The notes: generated from the letters alone by a model not told the origin. Positions 42,174-53,607 are shown, counted from the stretch's first letter. The stretch is 64,000 nt of DNA from Mycoplasmataceae bacterium (GCA_031261065.1 JAISKD010000011.1:28512-92511); one strand, 5' to 3'. Translations and numbers: made by a program.

Positions 42174-43976
42174 TTAATGGGTCGCTACAACTTTTTTATT
42201 CAAAATATATGGTTGTATGAACGAAAAGAAGACACAAACGAGGAACAAAACAGCTTTTATTACATTTGGAATCAAGTAGTCCATGATTGAGTCAGACGAA
42301 TGTGAAGAATAATAAACAATACTTGATAACAAATCGTAGAATGAGTCAACCATTTGGTATACTAGCGCAACTCCTACTAAAAGAACAGCAATTGTTGCAG
42401 CAAAACAATAGAACTTATTATCGGATTTTATACAGCGATAAATTAATGGGAACAAACCAAGTGTAATAATTGATAAAAAAATCCACATTTTTGTTTTCTT
42501 CTTCATTCAATAGTAAATTAATGGAAACAAACCAAGTGTAATAACTGATAAAAAAACTCATTTTTTTGTTCTCTTCTTTTTAAATATAAATTGTTGTTTT
42601 TTAACTATAAATTTCTGTGAGATATTTGTTGCTCTTAATTTTTGTATCAAACAAAATAATATAGCTAAAGCAATAAAGACAAAGGCAAATAATGCACTTC
42701 AGTTTGCAATTAGATCGCAGAGATTTAATATTTTTCCATTTATCGATCCATACTGCGCGTCGCTACCAGCTGTTCATGCAAATGAAATGAAGGTTAAAAT
42801 AACAAAGAAAATAATGTACATGGACACACTATATACTGTTACACCAAGCCGTTTGCTTCAATCAAATTTTCTTTTAAAAAATGAAGAAAAAGGTAGTTGT
42901 CCATTTTTTACTTCTTCTCCTATTATTTCGCTTCCATATAAACCAAACCCATTAATAATACCAAATACAGCGAACACAATACACAATAACACAACGAATA
43001 TGATTAATCTTCACCATAAGGCACCATCAAATAATCCAGCAAAAGCAATTATCGTTCCTGCGTTATTGGTTGCATTTCTTGTAGCTAATCATATTCCTAG
43101 TGAAACAAATATATAAACAAATGAAACAACTGCGATTCCCAGCGCAATTGCTAATGAACCTTTCTTAGGGTTCTTCATTTTGTCGAATGAAGCAGAAGCT
43201 GTATAAAAACCATCGAAAGCAAAGAATATTGCGGGAATCGAAGCAAATACACCTAATGCTGGTGAAAGACCTGTGAATTTTTTTGGTCCAGAATCGCTTA
43301 ATGCAGCTAACGATGTATTACCAGCAGTTTTATGTAGTGCAAATAAAACAATACCGCCAACGGCGGCAAACATAAGTGGTATAAATTTAAGGAATGTTAA
43401 ACATAGACTCTGAAAATTTGCTGTTTTAATAGATATTGAAGAAGAGAATGTTAGGTAAAACATAATTAAAAAAGAAATTAATATCATTCCATAGGTTGGA
43501 ATACGTCAAGGTGTCGGATCTTGACCGCCATATAGAAGTACACCAACTGCATCTTGTAGTGCTTGAACAGAGTAATATGGCAAGAGGAAAAAGTTTGTGG
43601 TTAAATAAATATAAATTAAGAAATTACGACATCCCCTATATAATTTCTCACCACAAAAATATCTAACCCAACCCACATATCCTAGGCTTCCATATTTAAC
43701 AGCTTTTGATGATAATTCTTTCAGGGTGAAACCAATCATCACTACACCGATAATGGCAATAGTTCACGCCAAATACATTAAATATACATTGCCGCCAGTG
43801 TTATCAAGAATCTCGGAATTTTTGAAGAATATTCCTGCACCAATACAACTGCCGATGCAAAAAATTATGACAGAAAAATAACTTAATTTTTCTTTAGTTG
43901 TTTTATTTCTAATATCGACTTTCCCGTCTGAAATCATTTTTTGTTTGTTCGTGGGCGAAACATCGTTTGATTTCAT
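42174..43976 (-). CDS. arcD: APC-family amino acid permease, probable arginine/ornithine antiporter, with repeated C-terminus
   Basis: 600 residues through seven or more TGA codons. The first span has the APC signature IGSCIGAGIFFKNSE; about twelve spans follow, with FASIPAIFFAFDGFYTASAS as the second conserved APC region. Divergent from arcA with only 15 bases between ATGs, so arginine import with ornithine export is the natural role; direct substrate evidence is lacking. The C-terminus is extended by ~140 residues. These start with a basic stretch and two tandem copies of a 25-residue unit (LSVITLGLFPLIYYW / LSIITLGLFPLIYRC), then two more hydrophobic spans. Confidence 0.85.
42439..42588. 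repeat. 75-bp tandem duplication inside the antiporter gene
   Basis: Units 42439-42513 and 42514-42588 share long identical runs such as AACAAACCAAGTGTAATAA. The 75-bp period is 25 codons, so the frame is preserved and a hydrophobic hairpin segment is doubled. Confidence 0.85.
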
Positions 43977-43991
43977 ACCTATAATTATATT
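43977..43991. promoter_or_regulatory. 15-bp divergent promoter shared by arcD and arcA
   Basis: The whole gap between the two ATGs is 15 bases. Plus strand: TATAAT at 43980-43985, six bases, arcA ATG. Minus strand: TATAAT at 43984-43989, seven bases, arcD ATG. The two hexamers share bases 43984-43985, so each would block the other. Both mRNAs would be leaderless. Confidence 0.7.
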
Positions 43992-45221
43992 ATGAAAATA
44001 TTAACGCCAAATTCAAATAAACACGCCGTACATGTTTACAGTGAGATTGGTAATTTGAAGGAAGTTATTGTTCAAAAGCCTGGTGATGAACTTAGGAATT
44101 TTGATGTTGGCGATAGACAGTCATTTTTAATGGACGGGGACATCGATGTTGTGCAAGCTCGTAAAGAGCATGATCGTTTCGTTAATATTCTTAAAAAGAA
44201 TGGTGTTAAAGTTTATTATTTTAATGATTTATTTTGTGAAACATGGGATTTGATTAGTGACGATGATAAGATTCGATTTATTAATAAATTTGTTAATGAA
44301 ACTAAACAACCTTCCAAAGAACTTTGCGAAAAAATTAAGAACTACTTAATTGTAAACTTTTTGAAAAACGCTAAAGGTATAACGAAAGTTTTAATAGAAG
44401 GGATACAGTCAAAAGACCTTTATGAAACAACTAGCAACAGAGTTTATATAACTAAACCATTAGCTAATATTTATTTCCAAAGAGATAATTATTCATGCTT
44501 CGGAGATTGTGTTTCAATTAATAAAATGAAATATTTAATCCGTCAAAGAGAATCATTACTTTCTGAGCTTGTTTGAAAATTTCATCCTAAATTTTCACAA
44601 ACTCAACAAGTATATTCAAGAAATGAATCGCTTTCAATTGAGGGTGGAGATATATTTCCTTATACGAAAGATACACTTGTAATTGGAATAAGCCAAAGAA
44701 CATCTCTTCGTGCGGCATTACTATTAGCAAAAAATCTAAAGTCAGCTAAAACTGAGTTTAAACAAATAGTTTGTATCAATGTGCCTAAAGCAGCAAGACT
44801 TATGCACCTTGATACATGACTGACTATGCTTGATACTAATAAATTCCTTTACTCGCCAGTAGCTGTTAAATCATTTAAGTTTTGGAAGATTTCATTAAAG
44901 TCAAAAACTATTACTGCAAAAATATTAAATAAAGTTTCACTGTCAGAAGTATTAGAAGAAATAATTGGATGCAAGCCAATTCTTATACCTGTAGCTGGAA
45001 ACAATAGCCAGTTAGATATAAATCGTGAAACTAAATATGATGGTACTAACTTCTTAGTTATTAGACCAGGTGTAGTTGTTGGTTTTGATCGAAACAGAGA
45101 AACAATAAAAGCGTTGAAAGCTGCAGGCATCACTGTCCTTGGTTTTGAAGGTGATGAACTGTCATTGGGCGAAGGAAATGCGCGATGTATGTCTATGCCA
45201 ATATGACGTGAGGACATATAA
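43992..45221 (+). CDS. arcA: arginine deiminase
   Basis: Hydrolyses arginine to citrulline and ammonia. 409 residues, normal for mycoplasmas. N-terminal SEIGNLKEVIVQKPGDELRN, NIYFQRDNYSCFGD (family FxRD motif), GGDIFPYTKDTLVIGISQRT, and the catalytic Cys near the end in LGEGNARCMSMPIWRED. Several Trp are TGA. First gene of arcA-arcB-arcC with a leaderless promoter. A second -10 box for arcB is embedded at its stop codon. Confidence 0.95.
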
Positions 45222-45222
45222 T
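45217..45222 (+). promoter_or_regulatory. -10 box (TATAAT) of arcB overlapping the arcA stop codon
   Basis: TATAAT at 45217-45222 contains the arcA TAA (45219-45221); eight bases then ATG at 45231. It could give arcB-arcC expression independent of arcA. Confidence 0.45.
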
Positions 45223-45230
45223 ACTTATAA

Positions 45231-46304
45231 ATGATTACATTCAATAAAAAGAAAACTGCACAACCAAAACCAGAAATAGACAAACACTATAAATCTGACT
45301 TTAAGCATTTACTTAGAATAAGAGATTTAACTCCTCAAGAACTTAGCTCATTAGTTTTAGATGCTTATAAAATAAAAATGGCTAATAGCAAAAAAATTGC
45401 TACTACTATGACAGTTGGTAAAAAGGCAGTTTCTTTCTTTTCTAAATCTTCTTCACGAACTAAATCGTCATGGGAAGTTGCATGTAGCAACTTGGGAATA
45501 TTTAGCAGCTTTAATAATGCTACTGACTCACAACTCGGCAATAAAGAATCAATCGCTGATTCAGCAAAAGTATTTAGCCAATATTATGATATTGCTGGAT
45601 GAAGATGCATGAAATATGAAGACATCTTAACATTTGCTAATAACGCAAGTGTTCCATGTGTAAATTTACTATGTGACCAAAACCACCCTACACAAGCTAT
45701 TTGTGATCTATTAACAATTTTGGTTCACTTCAGAAGAATTAAAGGAATAAAAATAGCGTTTATTGGTGCTTGCAATAATAATGTTGCCAGATCATTAATA
45801 GAAGGAATATTGATGTGCGGTGGTAGTTATGTAGGAATCGGACCTAAAGCAGCGCACCCAACTCAAGAAGAATTAAGTTTCTACCAATCTTTAGCTTCAC
45901 AATATGGTGGTACAGTTAAGTTCAGTACCGACTTAATTGAAGTTCAAGGTGTAGATGTTATTTATCAAGACGTATTTTTAGATCTTGGAGAACAATTCAA
46001 TCTTTGACCATCTAGACTTGCTTTATATCATGGATATCAAGTAACGAAAGATGTTATGGCAAAAGCTAAAAAAGAATGTATCTATATGCATTGTTTACCA
46101 GCAATTAATGGTTCTGACTCTAATTATTCAGAGTTTGTTAAGGAAAGACTTTCTAAAAAATTCCCTTGAGTATCAAAAGGTGAAGTAGAAGTAACCGCTG
46201 AAGTATTTAATTCTGCTAATTCAGTTGTCTTCCAACAAGCACAAAATAGATTATTTGCAATGGAAGCTATTTTAAGATGATTATTAGCTGTTAATCACAA
46301 ATAG
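45231..46304 (+). CDS. arcB: ornithine carbamoyltransferase (catabolic), with altered active-site motifs
   Basis: 357 residues. Converts citrulline and phosphate to ornithine and carbamoyl phosphate. Conserved: CDQNHPTQAICDLLTI (HPTQ), YMHCLPAI (HCLP). Altered: the carbamoyl-phosphate STRT motif reads SSRT (FSKSSSRTKSSWE), and the ornithine-binding SMG loop reads DVFLDLGEQ. Both sites normally are near invariant. The fold and context still point to this step, but reduced or shifted substrate use is possible. TGA Trp codons at several sites. One base before arcC. Confidence 0.87.
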
Positions 46305-46305
46305 G

Positions 46306-47232
46306 ATGAGCAGAATAGTTATTTCAATTGGCGGCAATGCATTGAGTAATAATCCCATAACAGATGCTGAATTACTTAAACCAGTTGCTAAACTGGTAGT
46401 AGAACAATATAAAAAAGGCAACAATATTCTCTTGACAACAGGCAACGGGCCACAATGCGGAGAGATATATGATATCTTTACTGATGCAAATAAATATAAT
46501 TCTAAACACAATGCGCTAAGCCTTGATGAAATCAACGCTATTACACAATCATATATTGGTTATCACGTAATTAAAGCCGTAACTAACGAATTACTAAGCA
46601 ATAGTCTGCCACAGAATATAGCGTGCGTTGAGACTATTGCCGTTGTAGATGAAAAAGATGAAGCATGGAAAAATCCTACTAAACCTATAGGAGATTTTTT
46701 CTCAACACTAGCTGATGCTAAAAAGGCTTACCCTAATGATAGCATAGTTGATGATTCTGGCAGGGGTTTTAGAAAAGTTGTTGCTTCTCCAAAACCGCAA
46801 CAGTTTATCGGCATTAATGCAATTAAGCAATTATTTGAATCTAAAACTATAACTATTGCTTCAATTGGTGGTGGCATACCATGCATTATTGAAAACAGTA
46901 AACTTGTAGGAAAAGAAGGAGTTATTGATAAAGACTATTCTACGTGTGCGCTTGCGGAGTTCATTGGTGCAGATATCTTATTAGTTCTTACAGGTGTTGA
47001 AAATGTTTATCTTAATTGGAATAAACCGAATAAAGAACCACTTCATAAAGTAACTACGAACGATGTTGAAAAATTTCTTTCCGAATATGATTTTGGTAAG
47101 GGCTCAATGGAACCTAAATTAAAAGCTGCCAGTAATTTTGTAAAGTCTACAGGTAAAATAGCAATCATTACTAACCTTGAAAATGCTTCCAATGCTATTG
47201 AATTGAAAGCGGGAACAATTATTTCATGTTAA
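46306..47232 (+). CDS. arcC: carbamate kinase
   Basis: Makes ATP from ADP and carbamoyl phosphate, the energy-yielding step of the pathway. 308 residues. IGGNALSN at the N-terminus, TGNGPQCGE, DDSGRGFRKVVASPKPQ, IGGGIPCI, and DKDYSTCALAEFIGADILLV are all family landmarks. Trp codons here are TGG only. Its end overlaps the YgjP-like gene by seven bases. Confidence 0.95.
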   Translation: MSRIVISIGGNALSNNPITDAELLKPVAKLVVEQYKKGNNILLTTGNGPQCGEIYDIFTDANKYNSKHNALSLDEINAITQSYIGYHVIKAVTNELLSNSLPQNIACVETIAVVDEKDEAWKNPTKPIGDFFSTLADAKKAYPNDSIVDDSGRGFRKVVASPKPQQFIGINAIKQLFESKTITIASIGGGIPCIIENSKLVGKEGVIDKDYSTCALAEFIGADILLVLTGVENVYLNWNKPNKEPLHKVTTNDVEKFLSEYDFGKGSMEPKLKAASNFVKSTGKIAIITNLENASNAIELKAGTIISC

Positions 47233-47909
47233 AAGATAAACCAGAATTAAAAGTAATTGTAGTAGATGGCGAAGTAATAAAGTATTACCTCGAAAGAAAG
47301 ACGACCCTATACTCAAAAATTAGATATAAAGACGGCATAATTACCGTCGTCATTCCTACTTTTCTTAAAGATAATGAGTTGGAATCATTTGTTTCAAAGC
47401 ACATTGGTAAGTTCGCCAAAAGAATTGAAAAGAAAAACGAAACAGAACTGATCAACATTAACGATAACAAGATAGCTTTATTTGGCATTCCGTACACAAT
47501 TAAGATAATAAAAGGCGCCAAGAATAAATACGAGCTTCTTGGTAAAAAATTATATTTGACATTAACGAACGACTCCAAGAAGAAAGAAGTTATTAAAAAC
47601 TTTCTTAAAGATAATTCTTGTGATTGAATCACAAAACGTTTCAAATATTGAAGTAATATTATGGATATTCATAATATTAAATTAGAATTTAAATGATTAA
47701 CTGGTGTTTGAGGAGTGTGTGATCACTTTAATAAAAAGATAACGATAGCTTATATAACTGGCGTTAATAAGAAAGAATTAATCGACTATGTCATAGTTCA
47801 TGAATTATCGCACATTAAAGTGCACAATCACTCAAAGAAGTTTTGAGATTATGTTGATAAATATATACCTAATTCTAAGAAGGTTCGCAAGCAAATAAAT
47901 GTTGCATAA
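47226..47909 (+). CDS. YgjP/WLM-type zinc metallopeptidase-like protein
   Basis: 227 residues. The C-terminal domain carries VIVHELSHIKVHNHSKKFWD near residue 193, i.e. HExxH plus a third His and the KKFW motif of YgjP (DUF45) proteins. The N-terminal half (KVIVVDGEVIKYYLERKTTL) matches the beta-rich part of the same family. Cytoplasmic, no signal. Several Trp are TGA. Biological role is not established. It overlaps arcC by seven bases, so it is translated with the arginine pathway, probably without a shared function. Confidence 0.82.
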
Positions 47910-47921
47910 GCATCGCACTAT

Positions 47922-49058
47922 TTATTGCTGCAGCTTGACTTTCCGACTTTTGTTTCTAATGTGTAGAAATGAAATATAAGAGAAAGTAACTAGCCCTGGA
48001 ATGTTAAATAACATACCCTTAAAACGGTTAACTACAACAGAATTATTAATAGTTTTTGTGATAAGTTCGGGGTCATTACCCTTAACTAGTGCTTCAAGCA
48101 ATGTTATGTTTACTATTTCCGAGCTTCCAATTCCACCCGGTAACGGCACTAGCCTTGTTATATAACCAGCGGTTTGACTCACAACATATACAATGAGGAT
48201 ATTTATTTGAAAAGCTCCAACAGAAGTGAATTTAAATATCGCATACATGTCCGCAACACGGAGTACAGTGGCAATTAAGTGCTTTCCAACATATGAAAAT
48301 GTTAATTTTTTATCTTTAAATAGTCCAACAAAGTCTATTCTTAATTGCGTGTTAAGGAAATATCTTTGTCTGCATTCTTCTTTTGTTCTATATTTCATCT
48401 TAAGAATTTTTTTCAATTTGTTTCCTACACATGCCGAGTAATATGCGAAATGTCTGCTATAACCAATTAGAAAAAAGAAAACAAAAGAGCAAACATTAAT
48501 GAATAATCCAACAAATATTAATCAAAAAACAACAGCTCCTGCTCAATTACCAAATCCGGCAGTAGAGATATCTTCATATTTTGTACATATGTAAATTAGG
48601 GCGGGCAATGATATTAAAAAACTAGCAAATTCATTAACAACATTGTTGTAGAGCACAAAAGCAAATGTTTGAGAATTTGTAATCTTATATTTTTTCATTC
48701 AGTATATACTGTACGCCCCGCTAAAAATATTTAGTGTTCCAATCAAGGACAAAAAAGAACATGTTACGTTATATTCTAGACATGAACTAAATTTTACCTT
48801 AGCCACGACATTAAATCGAGCATGAGTAGCATTAGCATTAACCAAAAGCATAACAACATACACGCCAACAGTTACAAATAATCAAATTCAACCCTTCCAC
48901 GACGAAAAACTCTGTCCTAATTGTGAAGCTAATGCTCCTCATCCAGATCCAATAACATATTTTAGTGTTAATCCTAGGATTGCAACGAATAAAACAATGA
49001 AGAAAACAAGCAAAAAAGCATTCTTTTTCTGATAAATACCATTATCATTTTTAGCCAT
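47922..49058 (-). CDS. YbhN/UPF0104-type membrane protein (lysylphosphatidylglycerol synthase TM-like)
   Basis: 378 residues, eight or more spans. The key family motif is RLVPLPGGIGSSEIV near residue 315. Starts MAKNDNGIYQKKNAFLLVFF. These proteins share the flippase part of MprF (LPG synthase) and can act in lipid or glycolipid movement; there is no LPG synthase catalytic domain. It is downstream of the GT8 glycosyltransferase on the same strand, suggesting a common glycolipid pathway. A CGGAGTACA site lies at 48259. TATAAT at 49065-49070, six bases before the ATG. Confidence 0.82.
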
Positions 49059-49064
49059 AGTATT

Positions 49065-49070
49065 ATTATA
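49065..49070 (-). promoter_or_regulatory. -10 box (TATAAT) of the YbhN-like gene
   Basis: Minus-strand TATAAT, six bases (AATACT), ATG at 49058; predicted leaderless. Confidence 0.6.
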
Positions 49071-49154
49071 GAGGTTTATATTAATATAAACAAAACTTGT
49101 TCGCTATAAATACGGAAGCTACAGATACGAGAAATAATTGAGTTATATAGCTAT

Positions 49155-50039
49155 TTAACTAGTAATTGAGTTGTATATTTTATTTCATTCCTTGTAATAT
49201 TTATCTGAAATATATCGCTTAGTAAGGCTTATTTTTTTGCGATTTCACGGTTTGTTTATCATGTGCAATATTTTATAGTTTTTTATTGTCGAAATAAGAG
49301 TTTTCTTATCAACGCCAAACACGTCCTCAGCGTGTTTTAGGTACTCTTTGAAATTGGAAGAATGATTAAAAAGTCCATAACCTAGTGGATTTTGAATAGT
49401 ACGCCCACGACAAACGCAGTTAAGTATAGTTTGATCATGTTTTGGCAGAAAATTCGATTTACTAAACTCAATAAATTTTGCTAGCATATTTTCTTTTCTG
49501 AGGGCCAGGTTATTGATAAGCATAACACCTGCACATTTATACTCTGAATCTTTGAACTTAGAGAAATACGTTTTGTCCCCCAATTCTCTCTTTCCATCTA
49601 AAAATTGTAATGATTGGGTATCGATTACAGCGGAAAAATACGCATTTCCAAGTTCTAAACTAAAATATTCCGCCACATCACAATTGAAATAAACATCACA
49701 GTCAAAATATGCAACTTTATCAACATTGGGCAGTAATTCCGGGATTTCTAATCTTATATAAGTGGCCGCCGATATTTTTTTTATTTTACTATCATGTAGC
49801 CCATCAGCAAACGCAAGCTTTGACGATATTTTGTTTATTTCCCAATTTGTACTTTTTACATTACTTTTTATGTTCGTTATAAAGTTACTTCAATCATATG
49901 AATCATCAGTAATACAATAAATATGATATTCATTTTCTGTAGATGATTTTGAAAGCATTTGTATAATCGTGGTTGCTGCATACTTCCAATAAATTTTGTT
50001 TTTCACACAGTCAAAACAAAATGCTATGTTTACTATCAT
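49155..50039 (-). CDS. GT8-family glycosyltransferase
   Basis: 294 residues. GT-A fold signs: MIVNIAFCFDCVKNKIYWKY at the start (the family usually begins with such a strand and a DxxY segment), SAATYIRLEIPELLP, then the metal-binding DxD in YFDCDVYFNCD. Later come YKCAGVMLINNLALR and DQTILN (the family N-x-D/DQ-x-x-x-N motif). Acts in the cytoplasm, most likely on a lipid acceptor for membrane glycolipids. Four TGA Trp codons. TATAAT at 50046-50051, six bases before the ATG. Confidence 0.85.
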
Positions 50040-50045
50040 ATATTT

Positions 50046-50051
50046 ATTATA
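50046..50051 (-). promoter_or_regulatory. -10 box (TATAAT) of the GT8 gene
   Basis: Minus-strand TATAAT, six bases (AAATAT), ATG at 50039; predicted leaderless. Confidence 0.6.
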
Positions 50052-50139
50052 ATTAAGCGTTCGAACCTGGTGGAGCAGTCTTTTGTCGCAATTGCTTTTA
50101 ATAATACTAACGAAGCTGTCCAGTTTTAGAAAGATTATT

Positions 50140-50145
50140 TATAAT
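50140..50145 (+). promoter_or_regulatory. -10 box (TATAAT) of pheS
   Basis: TATAAT, six bases (ATTATT), ATG at 50152. This decides the pheS start: the longer frame from 50083 would begin upstream of the promoter. Confidence 0.6.
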
Positions 50146-50151
50146 ATTATT

Positions 50152-51183
50152 ATGTTGAACAGCGAATATACAGAACTAATTAGTTCTCTTGATAAAGAAC
50201 TTGGTGAATGTATAAATGACACTAAGATTATTGAAGCTAGGAATATTTTTATAAATAAAAATGTTACTCCGCTTTATCAAAAAATTAAAACTATACCTAA
50301 TGACCAAAAAGCTGAGTTCGGTAAGCAATTAAATGAACTTAAAGCAACTATTGAAGAACACGTTAATAAATACCTTCAAGAACATTTATTGCAAAAAGAA
50401 AAGACAGACCACGTTGTTAATTACGATATCTTAGCACAAACGTCTGACTTTACTAAAGGTTCTGTTTCACCGATTACATTGGTTTTTAGACAAATTCTTG
50501 GTTATTTTGAATCACTAAACTTCACTATCCAATCTGGAGAAGAAGTTATGCAATCTAAATATAACTTCGACCATCTTAATGTTCCTGAAACTCACCCAAC
50601 AAGAGAAACAAGTGAAACATTCTATGTTAAGAGTGATAAATCTGCATCATTACGTACTCAAAACACAGCATCATCTGCTGCGTTTATAGATAATTTTAAA
50701 GGTGACGAATTGCGTGTTTGTAACTTTGGTTACACTTATAGAAATGATGATGATGATCCGACTCATACTCACCAATTTAACCAAATCGATTTCATTTGAA
50801 TAAAGAAAGGTTTGAATGTTGGAAACCTTAAATGAGTTATTAACGGATTCATAAAACATATTTTCGGTAATGAAACAAAGACTCGTTTCCGTTTATCTAA
50901 CTTTGCATTCACAGAGCCAAGCTTTGAGGTAGATGCAGAATGTCCGTTCTGTGGCGGTAAAGGTTGTACTAGATGTAAACAATCAGGATGAATAGAATTG
51001 TTAGGTGCAGGGTTAATGCATCAAAAGGTTATGGAGCATTCTAATATTCCTCATTTAAGTGGTATAGCAGCTGGTATGGGAATAGAAAGAATGGCAATGA
51101 CTAAATACGGTATTACCGATATCAGGGATGTATACAACAACGATTTTAGATTTATTAAGCAATTTGGAAAGGGGAACAAATAA
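50152..51183 (+). CDS. pheS: phenylalanyl-tRNA synthetase alpha subunit
   Basis: 343 residues from 50152. N-terminal coiled-coil arm, then [20 protein letters not shown] (usual HPARD reads HPTRE), [14 protein letters not shown] (class II motif 2 region), and [18 protein letters not shown] (motif 3). [12 protein letters not shown] is a four-Cys knuckle inserted before the last part. Two or three TGA Trp. Two bases precede the pheT start. Confidence 0.95.
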
Positions 51184-51185
51184 TT

Positions 51186-53546
51186 ATGATTTTATCAAGA
51201 AAATTTATTGAAAGATATTTACCGCTTAATGAAGTAACTGACCAAGAATTTATTAAGGCAGTTAGTTCAACAGGCAATGAATTGCCAAATAAGGATATTT
51301 ATAAACACCCAAAACTTAATAACCTAGTTGTTGGTGAGATTATATCTCACAAGCCGCTTGAAGGAACACATCTTAATTATTGCGATGTAAAAATTGATGC
51401 TAAAGGCACAATTAAAAAAATAGTTTGTGGAGCACCAAATGTTACTGACGGTAAAAAAGTTATTGTTGCTTTAGAAGGTGCCAAATTGTTTGATGGTAGA
51501 GTCATTGAAAACAAAGAACTTAGAGGTGTGAAATCTGAAGGTATGCTTTGTGCTTATTATGAGTTAACACCGCTTAATGAAAAGTTTATTTCAAAATCAG
51601 ATTCTGATGGAATAATTCTTTTAAATGATGATGAAGCAAAAATCGGTGATACTAAAGTTGCAGAGCTTTTAGGACTTGATGATACTATTTATGAAATAGA
51701 GGTTCCTTTTTCTAATAGACATGATATTGAAGCAACTTTAGTTTATTTACAAGATATTGCCGCTTATTTTAAATGACCATATGAATTTCCAAAACCAGAA
51801 TTTGGCACTAAAAAAATAACTAATAAAATTTCATATCCAAAAGAACTATGTAATGGATTTTGTTTGTCTAGAATAGACAACATTCAAATTCGTGAATCTA
51901 ATTGAGCTGTTAAATCATTATTAATGAACAATGGAATTAAACCTCTTAATGATTTGTTAGATACTCTAAATATTATTACATTGCTTACAAATATACCTAC
52001 TGCAGCATATGATGCTGATAAATGTACAGATTTTGAAGTATCTACCGCTAAAGAAGGAGAAGTAATTTCTGGTTTCGATGGTAAAGAACACAAACTTTCT
52101 AATAATGACATCGTTGTAAGAACTAATGGCAATATCATTTGTTTAGCCGGAATCCTTGGCGCAAAAGAGTATGGTGTTACAAACGACACAAAGAACATCT
52201 ATATTGAAATGGCTAACTTCGATTTCGTTAAGATCAGAAATACTGCCGCTAAATTTGGAATTCAAACAGATGCAGCAAGAAGATTATCTAAACATATGCC
52301 TACGTATGTCACAATGGTTGCCGCTTCATTAATTAAAGACTTCTTCCCAGGCAACTTCATTGGTTACAATATAGATTGCAAACCTGAGCCTATTAAGTGT
52401 ATAAAAATGGATGTTGATTATATAAATGAAATTTTAGGTGAAAAATTTAAAGCCGCTGAAATCAAAAAATATCTTAAACTCTTAGGATTTACGTCTAAAG
52501 GCAGTGATATTATTCCTCCGCCATTCCGTATGGACGTAGAAAGCAGCCAGGATATAGCTGAAGATCTTTTAAAACCAATGAATGTTGATTCTATTAAAGA
52601 GAATCCTCTTCCAACTGATGGCGTAACAATCAATAAATACACAGAATACTATTTCATCAATAATCTATGAGACATAATGTCTAACAATTATTTCAATGAA
52701 TGTAAAGTGTTCAATACTCTTAGTGAAACAGATCTTAAAAAATATGACAATTTAAATCTTTTCGAATTAAAAGAGAATGTTAAGATAGTTACAGCTAACA
52801 ATGCTAATAGAGAATACTTAAGAAATAACACCATTGCTTCTCTATTAAATGTTTACAAAAGAAATCTTTCTTATAAAAATTCACTTCTTCCAGTATATGA
52901 AATACAAAAAATATATCAAGACAATAAAATTGGTATAAAAACTATCACATTATTAACTCCTGAAACAATCCACCTTGACAATGTTAATGTTTCTAAGGTT
53001 GTCTACAACATTAATGGACTTGCCGCAATAATTAAACAAATATTTGATTTATTTGGCCAAACATTTAAACTTGAAAAAGCTACACGTTCTTGTTTCTACG
53101 ATAATGAATGTGTTTCTATAAACTTTAATGGCAAGGTAATTGGATATATTGGTTCATTAAAATCATCAGTATTGAAGACATTTGATATATCTAACGCTAA
53201 TATATACTGTGCTGTATTAAATTGAGATGATTTGTATTCATCATTTAAAGCTCCAACTTATAGTTCAGTTATTAAACCAGTTTCTAATTTAATGAATGTA
53301 TTTAAAGATATTACTTTCATTTATGATGGAAATGCATCAATGAGCGCTGCAATAGATGAAGCGCATGAACTTGAATTCGTTGAAAACATTGAATACATTG
53401 ATAAGTTCGATAAAGAAAATGTCTCAACTTATACAATCAGAGTTTTCTTAAAACCGAAATCTAAAATGTCAAACGATGAAATTACTGAATCGTTAAACAC
53501 TATCATAGGAATATTTAATAAGCACGGTATCAATCTAAGCAAATAG
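51186..53546 (+). CDS. pheT: phenylalanyl-tRNA synthetase beta subunit
   Basis: 786 residues, joined through four TGA codons. It has the EMAP-like tRNA-binding fold (about 40-150, with IVCGAPNV), the B3/B4 editing region (YDADKCTDFEVS and IVVRTNGNIICLAGILGAKE), the B5 domain (MDVESSQDIAEDLL) and the C-terminal ferredoxin-fold anticodon-binding domain (PVSNLMNVFKDITFIYD). It forms the (alpha-beta)2 enzyme with PheS. No internal anomaly beyond the TGA codons. Confidence 0.96.
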
Positions 53547-53595
53547 AGAGGTATAACTCAAATATATGATTACATAAGGTAACCCTTATGATGTT

Positions 53596-53601
53596 TATAA
53601 T
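53596..53601 (+). promoter_or_regulatory. -10 box (TATAAT) of ybaB-recR
   Basis: TATAAT, six bases (ATAAGT), ATG at 53608; predicted leaderless. Confidence 0.6.
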
Positions 53602-53607
53602 ATAAGT

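Noticed and set aside
50083..50151. longer N-terminus for PheS
   Set aside because: These codons lie upstream of the -10 box and are absent from PheS proteins; the ATG at 50152 fits the usual length.
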